From contig JAKNDB010000103.1 in assembly GCA_024305405.1 (NCBI GenBank), forward strand, positions 3,534,001 to 3,598,000: 64,000 nt of DNA. The letters are read 5' to 3'. This DNA comes from Dirofilaria immitis (taxonomy: Eukaryota > Nematoda > Chromadorea > Rhabditida > Onchocercidae). Under the pieces are notes generated by a model. The model did no database searches, had not been told where the DNA came from, and saw nothing but the letters and a program-made list of their open reading frames with translations. Positions 36,380 to 48,987 of the stretch are shown piece after piece (position 1 is the first letter of the stretch; each line of letters opens with the position of its first letter). The position numbers and the translations under genes were made by a program.

Positions 36380-37880
36380 TGACTGAACTTTTATATTCGC
36401 TTATCTATTGAAGAAAACTTGTCGAATTGTTAAGAATATTTCTTATCGAAGAAAATGATTGTAGTAGAATTAGAGCAAAAATGTTATTTTAATTTTTGTT
36501 TGTTTGATATTAATGCTAGAATCAGAAAATAATGCAATTTCCATTTAGAACAAAATGTATGATCAGCTTTATTATTTCTGATGCATTATTACTCAAATTA
36601 GTAGCAAATGATCAAACACCTGAGCAATATACTCTTATAATTTTGAAAAAAAAATGAAATGGATTTGTGGGAAAAATGTATGGTTACTTTGTATAAATTA
36701 TTTTAAATAATGCAATGGAGTAATTCGAATAATTTTTTTTTTTTGATATAAAGGATTAAACAGTGGCATTAAATATTGACCGAATTATCCCTACTTTCGT
36801 TATTACACGTGGACTGTTAATTTCTGTTATGCACAGATTGACACTCCTACCTGAACGAATATTTATATGTACAATTATTGACGATTCTTACAATTGAGGC
36901 TGACAGAAACGATCAAGTTATTCTTATATTAAATTCTCTGCTACAAATTTTAATCTAATAAATTTCACTTTATTTACTTTATTAGAGAATATTTTGTTAT
37001 AAATATTCATATGATTTTGTAAAAACCTTATGACCTTCTTTCCTACAATATGATATTTTCCTTAGTTATATATGTTATATAAAATTCGCTGCATAATATC
37101 TTGAGTCGATCTCCAGTAGGAATAGCTTGTTTTGCTTATGATATAAGTGAGGAGGAATGCCATATTTTGCCAATATTAATTATAATACCTTAATTTTTTA
37201 ATGCTAATTTATTTAGAAAAACTTTATGGACACTCAATCAGATAATGCCATTTCTTCTATGCAATTGTGTCGTATACTGTTAAATTCGAATACATAGTGA
37301 CCAAGTTAATCTTGCTGTACTGAAACTTCAGCCTTTCCAACTTTAAATTTCATTTTATTTAATTCGTTTGAAGAATAGTAGGCGCTTTTTCGAATTTCGT
37401 GTCATGAAAGAGATTTTGAAATTTTATCATAAACGTGTAAATGAATGCCCTTTTATGAAAATATAGTTAATTTCTCATAAATTTCATGGAGATCTCTTCT
37501 TCCCTATTATAATATTATTTTTTCTTTTGCTATAAAATTTCAAATTGTATAACTTTGTTGTACGATATGTACAGTTAATCTTCAATAGGGATAACTTGTT
37601 ATTATGCTTATAATATAAATGAAACATATCATATTTTACTAATAATGGAATCTTTACTATTCAATACTAATTTATTTGGAAAAGTAAAAATTTCTTCTCA
37701 AAATCAAATCCTTTGTAAGATGCGCAATAGCAGAAAGCAGATAATGCCATCTCTTCGACGTAATTGTGTCCGCTAAATTTAAATATTTTTTCAGAAATTC
37801 CAAAAAGAATGCTTATCAACGTGTATGTTATCTATTCTTCCTTTTTGTCTTTCAATTATGGAACATTCAAACGGTAAACT
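36380..37880. repeat. Mosaic of family repeat modules
   Basis: Contains the module shared with 27.69-28.03 kb (36380-36640), an R3 copy (36650-36960), and two tandem R4 copies (37065-37290, 37530-37790) separated by a segment like 29.09-29.32 kb (TTTTTCGAATTTCGTG landmark at 37387). No coding content is evident; this looks like the 5' flank of the next zinc-finger copy. Confidence 0.6.
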
Positions 37881-37906
37881 AATTAAAATTTAAAGAAAAG
37901 AATAAC

Positions 37907-38656
37907 ATGACACTGCAATACTTTAAAGATTTCAAAATTTTAACGGAATATGAGATGGCTAATATCATATAATTTGAGGAAGCACATCCACAACTAACAA
38001 AGCTGCCCGATTTATCAAAACTGCGTGAGGAACAAGTTGAACCGTTGGATTTATCAGTGACGGGAGCGAATGAGAAAGAAACAGAAATGTTGAACTTATC
38101 AGTGAGATTGAATGAAGAACAAATAGAACTGTTAGACTTATCAGTTCCAACAGTGCACATTGAAGAAGCAGCGGATCACACATCAATTCAAAAAGAGAGA
38201 ATGAGCCAACGAAATTAAATAAAGTAATGAATGATGAACAGAGTGAGTCGTTAAATTTATCCATTCAAGAAACAGGTAAGGAAAAAACAGATAAGGAAAA
38301 AAGAGAAAAGGGATTAAAAAGAAATTGAATGTCCTTCATGCGGAAAAAAATTGCGAAGCAGTTTGGAAACTCATATGCGAACTCATACCAAGGAGACGCC
38401 ATACAGTTGCTTGGAATGTAAGAAAAATTTTACTCAACAAGCGTCTTTGATAAATCATATTCGAATTCATACCGGTGAGAAGCTATGGAAATGCTCTGTA
38501 TGTGAAAAAAGTTTTGGTCGAAAAGGTACTTTAAACGAGCATATAGAAACTCATTGCAAAGATAGGATCATCTTTAATTGTCCTGTATGCAATAATAGTT
38601 TTAAATCGAACAAAAGTTTTAAATTTCACATGAAGAAATTTCATAATCAAAAATGA
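37907..38656 (+). CDS. PLDLS-repeat / C2H2 zinc-finger protein, best-preserved copy, integrity uncertain
   Basis: Probably a nuclear DNA-binding repressor. Three segments: 37907-37972 MTLQYFKDFKILTEYEMANI-I-stop; 37973-38218 in the same frame, with EPLDLSV, EMLNLSV and ELLDLSV; and, one base out of frame, 38227-38275 MNDEQSESLNLSIQETG before a GTAAGG donor. PLDLS is the known docking motif for the corepressor CtBP. The finger block 38318-38656 has CPSCGKKLRSSLETHMRTH (two residues short between Cys and His), then three full C2H2 fingers: CLECKKNFTQQASLINHIRI-H, a TGEKLWK linker, CSVCEKSFGRKGTLNEHIET-H, and CPVCNNSFKSNKSFKFHMKK-FH. The donor at 38276 would join in phase to AAAAAG/AAATTG at 38320, a 45-base A-rich 'intron' without a pyrimidine tract. 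With an in-frame TAA and a frameshift, it is either wrongly modelled or a recent pseudogene with intact fingers. Confidence 0.55.
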
Positions 38657-38979
38657 AACAATTAAAAGATTTGAAAAAGTTGCTGTTTTACGATTATCTA
38701 TGCATTCCATCAATTGGATTCTTAATCTCTAGTCAATTTTTCATTATTTTTTTTTTTAATTTTTGCTTTATTTGTAATAATTTTTGCTGATATTGCTATT
38801 GTACTTACTTATATATTATTCGTTTGTTGTTTGACATTCGTTTCTTTTCCATTTTCTTTTATTTGTTTAATTCAATAAATGAAATTTCGTCCCTCATATT
38901 TTCAAGAGTCGCTTATTTACACGTTTATAGCAAAATATTCTTTAATGAAATAAATAATTAATAAATTTAAATTTATAGC
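38657..38979. other. 3' flank of the zinc-finger copy
   Basis: No coding content. An AATAAATGAAATTT sequence near 38874 could supply a poly(A) signal for the finger gene. The minus-strand frame at 38531-38713 is a shadow of the fingers. Confidence 0.4.
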
Positions 38980-39250
38980 AGAGAACTTAATGCAAGAATA
39001 ACTTAGTCATTTGTGTAGTCAGGTTCATTTATATGAATCGTCAACATATAAATACTCATTAAGGTAGGAGTATCAATCTATGTGTCAATCCATTATGTAA
39101 TAATGAAGAGAGAGAGTTAATGCCTAATGTCACTGTTCAATCCTTTATATAAAGAGAATTTATTTAAATTACGTTACTGTATTGTTCCAAATAATTTATG
39201 CAAAGCTGTTATACATTTTTTCCATAATTTCATTTTATTTCAATTTTTTC
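38980..39250 (-). repeat. Inverted copy of module R3
   Basis: Read on the minus strand this matches the R3 module (AATTATTTGGAACAATACAG, TTATATAAAGGATTGAACAG, ATTATTACATAATGGATTG, then AGTTATTCTTGCATTAAG). It faces the R3 copy at 36650-36960, so the zinc-finger block at 37.9-38.66 kb is bracketed by inverted copies about 2 kb apart. Confidence 0.65.
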
Positions 39251-41187
39251 ATACTTTTTAAATGAGAACATATTAGCGGAAAGAGAAAATTGCATTAATA
39301 TCTTATGTTTGATATATATTTACAATGTTTTTACTCGGATTTGCAAATTCTTAATTAACTTCAAACTTATTTTCAACTTATCTTATCTTAGGATTGAAAG
39401 ACTCATTTGCCTGCGATTGCACTAAATTAATTTGAATTAAACAGAATTATTCAGTTTGAATTATCCTTGAATCTGATTCAGCGAAGATTAACCACTTCTA
39501 ATGATTGCAGTTTTAGTTGTTTAATATAATGAATTCTCTCTATATTTCTAGTCTAAAGATTTATAAATTAATCGATAAGCTCAATATACTAGAAATAATT
39601 GCAACTTCTTTAATATTTATTGACAAAAGCTGTTTCCGATAAAGCCATGAAGATAATTTTTAACTTTCAGCTAATCAAGGAGGATGCATAATGAATCATT
39701 GTCAGATTAAAATTCGTAAAATTCGATGAATATTATTATTGGTATGAAAATGATGTTTTTTTTATAAATTGAGCTATGCTTATTTGCTGTTATCTAATTT
39801 CATTTATAGCGAAAAATTGGTTGCAAAAATAAGCTCATATTTTAGGTATAAGTAAAATTTTAAAAAAAAAAGTAAATAGATTTTGTTTACTTTATTGCTG
39901 TTTATTTTTTAACTTTTCGTCTTACTTTATTTGGCTCTTCTTCAAATAAGAAAATGATTTGCTGAGAATACGAAAAAATTTCCCTTTTTTTTTAGAAAAT
40001 TTACGCGCGTATCAAAAATTTAAAAACTTAAGAGATTACCTGATGTACTTTGACATTCATTAGAAAATGTCATTCAAAATTCATTTTCAAAGTAAATATG
40101 CAATTAGCAGAGGGAAAACGAGGGATAATTAAATAATATCCTTTTAAAAGATAAGTTTGCATTTTATCAATAGATGACAATATTTTCAGTTACATTTTAT
40201 TGATGATTAAATGAATAAACTTTAGTAATGATACCATACCTTCAGACAGAAGGAAGCTTTACGGCTATATTTTTTAAATTAAACAAATATAAGATATCGC
40301 TGATGAATAAAACTCTGTTAATGACAGCATATTTTCAAATAGATGAAAATTATGGTTGTAGGTTTTATTTTGAATTAAAGTGGATATAAATTATTGTCGA
40401 CGACTTAATTTTATTAATTTCTTCATGTTTTTTCAAATAGATAAAAAGTTGCGATTATAGATTTTACTGAATTAAAAGAATATAAGCTGTTCTTTCATAA
40501 TGTTTCAATCGAAAGTTAATCTAAACTAGATTTTATTGTTCAATTTTTGTAAGTAATCAATTGATGCTTGCAATGGAAATTATAAAGTTTAAATCTTTTT
40601 TTCTATGATAAGTTTTATTCCGAATTAATCTTTTCTTTTATAGTATAAAATTGATGAAATTACTTTAACGAAATGCTTAACATATGAATAATAGAGTTAT
40701 TAAAATTATTAAATTATCTTATTTAAAAAAATTGAAATTCATAATATAATTCATAAATTGAAGGTTTTGCATTAAAGTATGAGGAATAATTGAAATATAA
40801 ATGTGCATATAAAATTGATTTCAAAGAATAAATTTAATTTTCAAGCGCAAATGAACAAATTGTTTATAAGACAACTAATTGGTACTAATTGTAATTAGTT
40901 TAATATATTCATGTAATGAATTAACATCTTGGATGATATTACTTATGATAAAGAAATTTTGTTATAAAATTATTTCGGAAATTTTATAGCACAAACAATT
41001 GCAAACGCTTGTTTCACACTGAAAATTATTTATTAATTAATCGTTTTAGATCAAATTATCTGTAGAAGTTAGTATGCGAAGCATATGTGTGAATTAACTT
41101 TTTTTTTTCTTTTTTCTTTTTATAAAATAAATTTATCATTCTAGTTGTGAAATTAATAAGGAATGAATTTTTAAATGTAAATTTATT

Positions 41188-41217
41188 TATTCGTCTAATT
41201 GAGAAGTTAGACGAATA
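41188..41217. repeat. Perfect 11-bp hairpin
   Basis: TATTCGTCTAA (41188-41198), loop TTGAGAAG, TTAGACGAATA (41207-41217). Not followed by a strong T run, so no terminator reading is offered. Confidence 0.7.
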
Positions 41218-44200
41218 TTTATTTTTGTCATGATTTTTTATTTAGGGTAATTGATATTTGAAATGAATTATAGATAATAAATTTTCAATTTTCTCATACT
41301 GTCAAAATTTTAGAAAATTAAGAAGCTAATAGCATAATTGATATTATAATATCAGTTATGCTACATTTGTTTGTTATTATCTTACATGCAAATGTATAAG
41401 TTAATTCAATCTTCTATTACTACAAATAGTAATATTTGAAATAGCAATTTCAATAGAAAAAAAAGTTTTGAAATAGCAATTTTAAATGATTTGTTTTTGA
41501 ACATCATTTCAATATTTGTCATTTTTTAAAATTAATATTTTTAGAAGTTGTAGAAATTTGTTGTTGTTGCTGTTTGATGATTGAATGATATAATTAGAAG
41601 TATTTAAATTTTATTTCATATACCAGTACTTTTATCATTACACTTTAGAGAATATTAATATTAGGATGACTATTTTCTTGCAATCATAATAATTTCTCGT
41701 TGTCCTATACTTTTAATTAGTCTAGAAGTCGTTTTTCATACATAGAAATCTATTTAAGTGAAGGTTCAAATATTACTCATTAAAATTTATTTTGTAACAT
41801 CATGCAAATATTTCACTTTGTAACGGCATTATTTTGTAACATTGAGGAAAAAAGCAAAAAAATTTGTTTTAATATTGAAATATTAAATATCGTAATATTT
41901 AAGAAATTCTACCGTAGTCTTGAAGAAACACTGTGATATTTAAAAATGTTGCTGATCATATTGAGCAAATACTACAGATATTTTTTTTCTATTAGTATTT
42001 ATAATTATTATAAAGTTTACTATAATTACTGTAATTATAAAGTAAAGAGGTAAAAAAATTTTTCTTTGCCATTTAATTATTTTTCTATGACTCAAAGTAT
42101 AGGACAAAGAGAAAAAGTATTGGTAAAAGAACAAAAAAAATCCATTGAAAAATTTAATAAAAATATTTTAGCAAATTAAATGCGTTTATTTGTATCATGT
42201 ATAATAATTAGACAATTCTCGAAAGCAATATCGATATCGAAATTTTCTATTAAAAATTATCACAGAATAAAAAGAAGTGAAAAATTTTGGTCACATTGCT
42301 GTCACATCAAATTATGACATCTTTTTTACTACAAATTATTCATTGAAAAGTATTGGTTATAAAATTAACTGTTGTTGAATATTTTGATAAAACAGAAACT
42401 TTAATTTTATTTTTTAAAGAAAACTTCTATCTTCAATTTTAACCTTCACAAATAATTTGATTACTAGAGGATGCTATGCTTTTTTAAATGACCCATAAAA
42501 TGAGGTAATAAATTTATTTGTTTTAAAACCAATTTAAAAATTATGTTTTTATCATTTCGTCAGAAATCAGCGACGTGGAAGCGACAAAAATTTGATATTC
42601 GCAGCATTGAATTCAAATATGTTTGATGTTATTTATAAAACAAAATTGAATTAAATTGATTTTAAATATGAATTAAATAAATTTGCACATCCTCAGCAAT
42701 TATTAACTGATAATTTTTGTGTTCTTAAATCATGAACTAAAGGAAGAAGATGAAGTCATTTGAAACATTTGCCATTCTCGATGGTTTTTGAATTATAAAA
42801 TTTCAACAAATTAAGAAAGTCAAAGTTAGCTTATTCTGAAATTTTCCACACCAATTCATCGCTAACACAGTGATAATGGCAAAAGCATAAGCTTTTTAAA
42901 TCAAGATGAATCGCAGAAATTTCGAATGAAGTTGTTAAATAGTCTAATCGATGATGATTAAAAATGAGATCAGCGAAATTCTAATAATTCTTCAAAATGC
43001 GTATTTAATTTTTTTCCCAACTTATTAATAATAAGAGGATTCTATCGATAAATCTTAATCTCTATCTTGGTTAATCTGTATCACAACGACGATAACATAA
43101 TGATAACAGTATGTGCTTAGTTGATATTTTGAATGATAACGGTAGTTATCTATCATGTATTCATTATTGTTCAATATCATTGCCTTATAATTACATACTT
43201 TATATCTACTACATCTTTTTATCAGATACATTATTTATCACTCTAGCTTCAGTTATAAGTATTATGAAAGTTATCAACTGATTTAAGCTAGTTTAATGAT
43301 AAAGCTCGATAAGAGAGACACAGCGGTAGACTTGATAAGCTTCTGTTTACATCATACTTATCACATCCATCAGAATTTGAATTCACGCAATTAAATTTGA
43401 ACGACAATTGATAATTCATCAATTATTGGTTCTTCTATTTTATAATTTTTAAAAAAATCATCAATTGAAGTTAAATTATTACCGGTACTAAAAATCGCTT
43501 AAAAATATAGCTTTTCCCATTGATCATCCATTATTATTAAGATGATATTATCAGTTTTTAAAGTTTCTAGAATCTTTTCCAATCACTTATTAACATTTCA
43601 TCGATAAATTGCAAATCGGAAATTCAATTTGACATAATTTCAATCATAAGAGTTATAAATTTTATTTTTGCAAAGTATAAGATCTCTTGAAACAAATTAC
43701 ATTTACGAAAATGAGGCAATAATTTTCCAAATAATTTCATCGATTTTTTTTTATTTTTAAAACATTTTTCATGTTCGATTATCAATATTTTGTCGAATAA
43801 TTTTTTTAAAAATAGTTTAAATTCGAATAATTTACAATAAATATTTAGTATGTTTATAAATGCATAATTTCTTAAGAAAGAAAAATCAAATTAAACATTT
43901 TGTGACCAAATAAATAAGTTGATTAGAGATAATCAATCAATCTGTGTCAATGATAAAGTAACTGATAGCAAAAAGTTCGTGTTTATCAATTCTTTGAAAT
44001 AATTGTTATATTTGATAAATGATAAGTATTGAATATTCAGGATTTCAACGTTCATATTTTAATAAACATTAATGTATTTTGGAATTAATATTCTTTTTTA
44101 ATAAGAATTTTTTTCAAGTCTTTTTAAATGAACTTTTCTTTTTTTTTTAAAAAAAAGGACTATATGTGTTTGATTTAAATTTTTGTTTAACTTTTATCTT

Positions 44201-44485
44201 TCATTATACTTTCTTCTAACTGTGATTGTGGAAACTTTTATTGATTGCAATTATTTTCTTCATATCATTATATTTTGCTTGAATGATTAATTATTAATTA
44301 ATTAGAAAATGAATAAATCAGTTTTGATGATTATTTAATTAAGTATCATTTTTTTACATAGTTTGTATAATTTGTGTAATATATTTTTTAAATTGTATTT
44401 AATAAATAAGTTATTATTTAAACAAAATGATTGTAGTATTGTTGCATATAATTATTAAATAAAATTTTAAGTGCAATTTTTTCCT

Positions 44486-44526
44486 ATTATTTCATATTGA
44501 TAATATATATGTCAATATGAAATAAT
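44486..44526. repeat. Perfect 15-bp inverted repeat
   Basis: ATTATTTCATATTGA (44486-44500), 11-base AT spacer, TCAATATGAAATAAT (44512-44526). Confidence 0.75.
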
Positions 44527-45820
44527 CTTAAAATTGATTTATTGCAATTTAAAGTTTAAAAATTTATAAATTTTTTTTTTTGAATAAATTTCAAATAAAA
44601 TTTTCTATTTTATTCTTAAATTCTTTTTTCAATTAATAATATTTCAGATTAAAAAGATTATTAATGTAGATGTATATGTTATAATGGAGAGGAGAAATGA
44701 TTTTTGAAATATCGTATAAAAAAATTGGCATAAATAAATTTTTAATTATAATAAAGTAGCAATAATAATACAAAATACATCCCTAAAAATATAATTACTA
44801 TAAGGCAAAATTTTTATCAAAATTTAATGCTAAAGAAGTGGACGAAAAAGATGAAAGCATAAATGATAGTATTCTCTTTGCGCTTTTGAAGCCGACATGT
44901 TACTTTATGATCGGATCCGTCGATGAAGAATTTTCATCATTTTTGCTACAAAAGCATGCTTGAAACCAGTAGTATAAATTGCAAATTCCATTGATCTTAT
45001 CATTTATATATTATCATTGCATTAGATGATATTAATTTACATACCTCATCATCAATCAACTCAAACTGGAATTATTACTCACAAAATATTTGCTCCATTC
45101 AATTTTGCTAAAATTACAACCAGCCGAGATGATGAAAAAAGATGAGAATTATTATTATCATAATATAGAAAAAGAAAATTATTATTATTATTAAAGTAAT
45201 AACATTAGGAGAAGGAACAAATTATGGGAGCAAAATTATCGAGAAATATTAATAATTATAATATTATTATTTGGTAATATCAATATGCTATCAGAGAATA
45301 ATTATCAATGATAATTATGTGAGATTTAATTTGTTATCAGTTATTTTCGTTATTTTTGATAGGCATTTATGATATTAGAATAAGTTATTTGTTTTAATTT
45401 ATATGAATTGAAAATATTGTATTAACATTAATTTTATATTATATTTTTAGAAAGAATTATTTTAGAATTGTTTACATTTTGAAATATTTTCAATCATCTT
45501 TGATCATTAGCATAAATATATAAGAGTTGATCCTTTGTTTTCCATTCCTTCTTTTGTTCATAATTATTATTGAATATATTATTATAATTAATCATATTTA
45601 TCATTTATCTTTAATGATAAGAATAGAATAATAGAATTAAAAGATCTTTAAAGATAGATAATTTTACGAATGATTGTAATTGTGAGCTGATCCAAAACAA
45701 TCATAATAAACAATTGTTAAGGATGAAAACGAGAATTTTTCAAACAAATACGAATTAATTAATAACGATCGATGAACCGATTCGTATCAGACGATATAAG
45801 AAAGCCAACTTTTTCATTTT

Positions 45821-45880
45821 CTCTCTCTCTCTCTCTCTCTCTCTCTACCTATCCATCTATCTATCTATTTATCTTATCTA
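45821..45880 (+). repeat. (CT)13 followed by (CTAT)n
   Basis: A pure CT run at 45821-45846 is followed by CTAT-type tetranucleotide repeats to about 45880. Confidence 0.9.
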
Positions 45881-47949
45881 TATTGGTCATTTAAGAATAT
45901 AAAAGATGGTGAAAAGCCTGTTTTGATTTTATTCAAAATGATTATTAACATCGAATCACTACTACTATTACTATCTATAACTGATTGCATAACAACTTGT
46001 TTTCAAACAATTGTGCATCATTATTCGTTGATAAATGATTATATTTTATTATCGTCATATCATCGAAAGCATTGAAGAAAAGCATCAACGATGATATTTC
46101 TAAATATTATTTCTAATTTCAACATTTGTTACTACTATCAATGATAATCATTCACATTCATTTAACAATAAAATCAAAAAAAAAAAAAAAAGATATGATT
46201 TAAAAATGAAAAACAAAGAAAACCAAAAATAATAAAAAACAAAGACAAAAACAAAACGAAATGAAAAATTTTGAATGAAATTCGATTTCGAAAAAAAAAA
46301 AAGAGAAAATATTTTATCACAAAAGATACGAATGACTTTTTTTTCCTTTTTTTTTTTTTTTCTTAAGCTTCATTGTCCATTTATTTATCAAATAACGAGA
46401 TATAGGTTGTGAGAGATGAAAATATACAATTGAAAAAAGGCAATAATTGTTGATTTGTTATCAACAAAACTTGTTACTGCATCATCGTTATCCTACGGTT
46501 AAAGTTGTTGTTTAAATTTTGCGAGAAGAATTTATCCTAGCTGAAATAAAAGTTTTTGTTTATAAAAAAATAAAAAAATTAATTAAATAAAAAGAAAAGA
46601 AAATAGGAATGAATAGGAAAGATAGCAAATGCACTTATTAATTGAATAACGAAAAATTTTATATCGAATATTCGTATTTAGAAAAACCTAATTATTAAGT
46701 GATAAAAATTATTTTTAGAAAGAAATGATTCATTAAAATATGTAATTTGAAAAAATTTTTAAATGAAAAAAAAATGACAAATATTTCTAAAATAAATCGA
46801 AAATTTGCTAAAATAAAAATTGTAGCAAATTAATAATTTACATTTTTCAATTTTTAATTATCCAAATGGATGAAAGAAATTGTTGATTTATGAAAAATAT
46901 ATTCCATCGAAATCTTCTTTACAAAATATTATATCGATGAATATTGCTAAAAGTTGCTAATTTGCGTTTTAGCTTGAAATTAGCCATAATTATTTATCAA
47001 TGCTGCTAATGATGATGATAATGAATGATAGCAAAAATAGAGATTAATCGATTTTGCATAATTTTTCGTTAAAAATTAGATTTTAATCAAATTTTTTAAT
47101 TAATACAAAATTAAAATTTTAACATACATTCAATTTATATATGCATAAAAATCATTTCAAAAATGCACAATAAATTAAATTTATTTTTTTAAATTTAAAA
47201 TAAAAAAAAATTTCCTCTTCATTGTAGTTTTCTTTTCTTTTTTTTTTTTAAATGATATTATTAATGATAAAAATGTAAAAATATTTCCCATCGATTAATT
47301 TATCGAAGTTTTATTTTTGCATGAAATTTTGAAAGAATTAAAGAGACAATTAGTCGCCAAATTTAAGCAAACAATCTTTTATAAAATTTAAAATAAATTA
47401 AAGAAGTAATTAATCATTGTTAAAATTAGTCTAAACAATAAAATATACGTATATATATATATATGAATTGATAATTCAACATTTTATCTTTTATCATTTT
47501 CTATATATATATATAAGATAAGATTATTTCAAATATGAATGAATAAATCGATCTATGTGTTGTTATGTATGTGTATGTTGATATATTTTAATTTAGTCAA
47601 TAGATATTTGATCATTTATCAATATAGTTGTTATTTTCAATTTTTAGAGAAATACGATTGACCATGAATCTCTAGATGCAATGATGACGCAAGACAAGAA
47701 ATAAAAAAAAAAAAGAAAATCTCTTTTTTTTTTTTTTTTTGGGGTCAAATAACATCGTTGCTTATTATTCCAATTAAAAATTAAATCAAAAAAAAAAAAT
47801 TTTTGATTGAGTATGAGAAGATTTAGTAAAAATGATAAACGATAAAATGGATGATGTAAATTTGGTTCAGTTAACTTTTTAAATGCAATTTCACATATAT
47901 AAAATGATGGTATGGCAATAAATGTTAGATGTTGAAGAAAAGGATTCAG

Positions 47950-47987
47950 ATGATGATGATGATGATGATGATGATGATAATGATGAT
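47950..47987 (+). repeat. (GAT)n microsatellite
   Basis: About twelve GAT units with one AAT interruption near the right end. Confidence 0.9.
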
Positions 47988-48967
47988 CTAATTGAACGTA
48001 GTATTTGCTCTTATTTGAAAGAAAGAGAGAGAGAGAGAGGAAAAAACAAGAAATTTTTTTTCTTTTTAAATTTTAATCAGGTAGCTTTACGGGCTTAACA
48101 ATTCCGGTCAATCGTGACAATTTTCAAAGTATGACAATAAACGAGAGATAATACTTGGCGTTACACTTCAAAAAAAAAAGTTCAATGATCCGTGTTGTAA
48201 AATGTGAAAAATATATATGTTGAAATGATGCAATGAGTTGATTTTTGAAAGATAGTAAAAATGATATCTTTCCACTTAATGCTAATAGATGGTAGCTAAG
48301 AATTCGTCGAATTTTCGAGCATCAACTAATTTGATTGATTTGAAAGAAATGCAAATTTAGTTGAGATAAATTATTTGCAGAATGATTAATGCAAATAACA
48401 AAATTGTATCAAATTTGATCATATCATAAAGCTTAGAAATTAGTCCAAATGATAATTTCAATTCGATAATGTATCATTTTATTTTGATGATACAATAAAG
48501 CCTAGAATAGAAAGAAGAATAAGAGAGTTGTTCGATTTTTAGCATGAGCAATATAAATCAGTAATGATCATTATCATAGAAATGATTGCCGATTATTGAT
48601 AATTTCTTCTTAAATGCATATATATATATATATATATAATGCAATATGGATGATTATTGATAATGATTATCATTTCAAATCAATTTATCCATCGATCATT
48701 CATCATCATTTTAAATATATTAAAATTTATTTTTACAATGATTGTTTTATATTTCTTTATATTTATCCATATTTGCTTCACTTTACGTAATTTATTGTTC
48801 TAATTTTAAAATTAGGTATTAATTATGGGGAATTCGAAAGGGTATATGAAATTGGGTAGAAGAAGGGCAGATTGATTTGAAAAGAGAAGTATGGACAAAA
48901 ATTTGATAATTCGGTAAAGGTGGAGCACCTGTTGTCTCCTTACAAAAGCCCTGTTAACTAAGAAATT

Positions 48968-48987
48968 AGGTCATGGCCGATTGACCT
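48968..48987. promoter_or_regulatory. Inverted nuclear-receptor half-sites AGGTCA-N8-TGACCT
   Basis: Two perfect AGGTCA half-sites in inverted orientation, spaced by TGGCCGAT, in a small less AT-rich patch (48900-49030) of the gene desert. Nuclear hormone receptors bind this half-site; an eight-base spacing is not a classic arrangement, so binding is speculative. A simple hairpin is the alternative. Confidence 0.3.

Noticed and set aside
37879..38264. Minus-strand Ser/Leu-rich ORFs
   Set aside because: Antisense shadows of the PLDLS-repeat coding segment.
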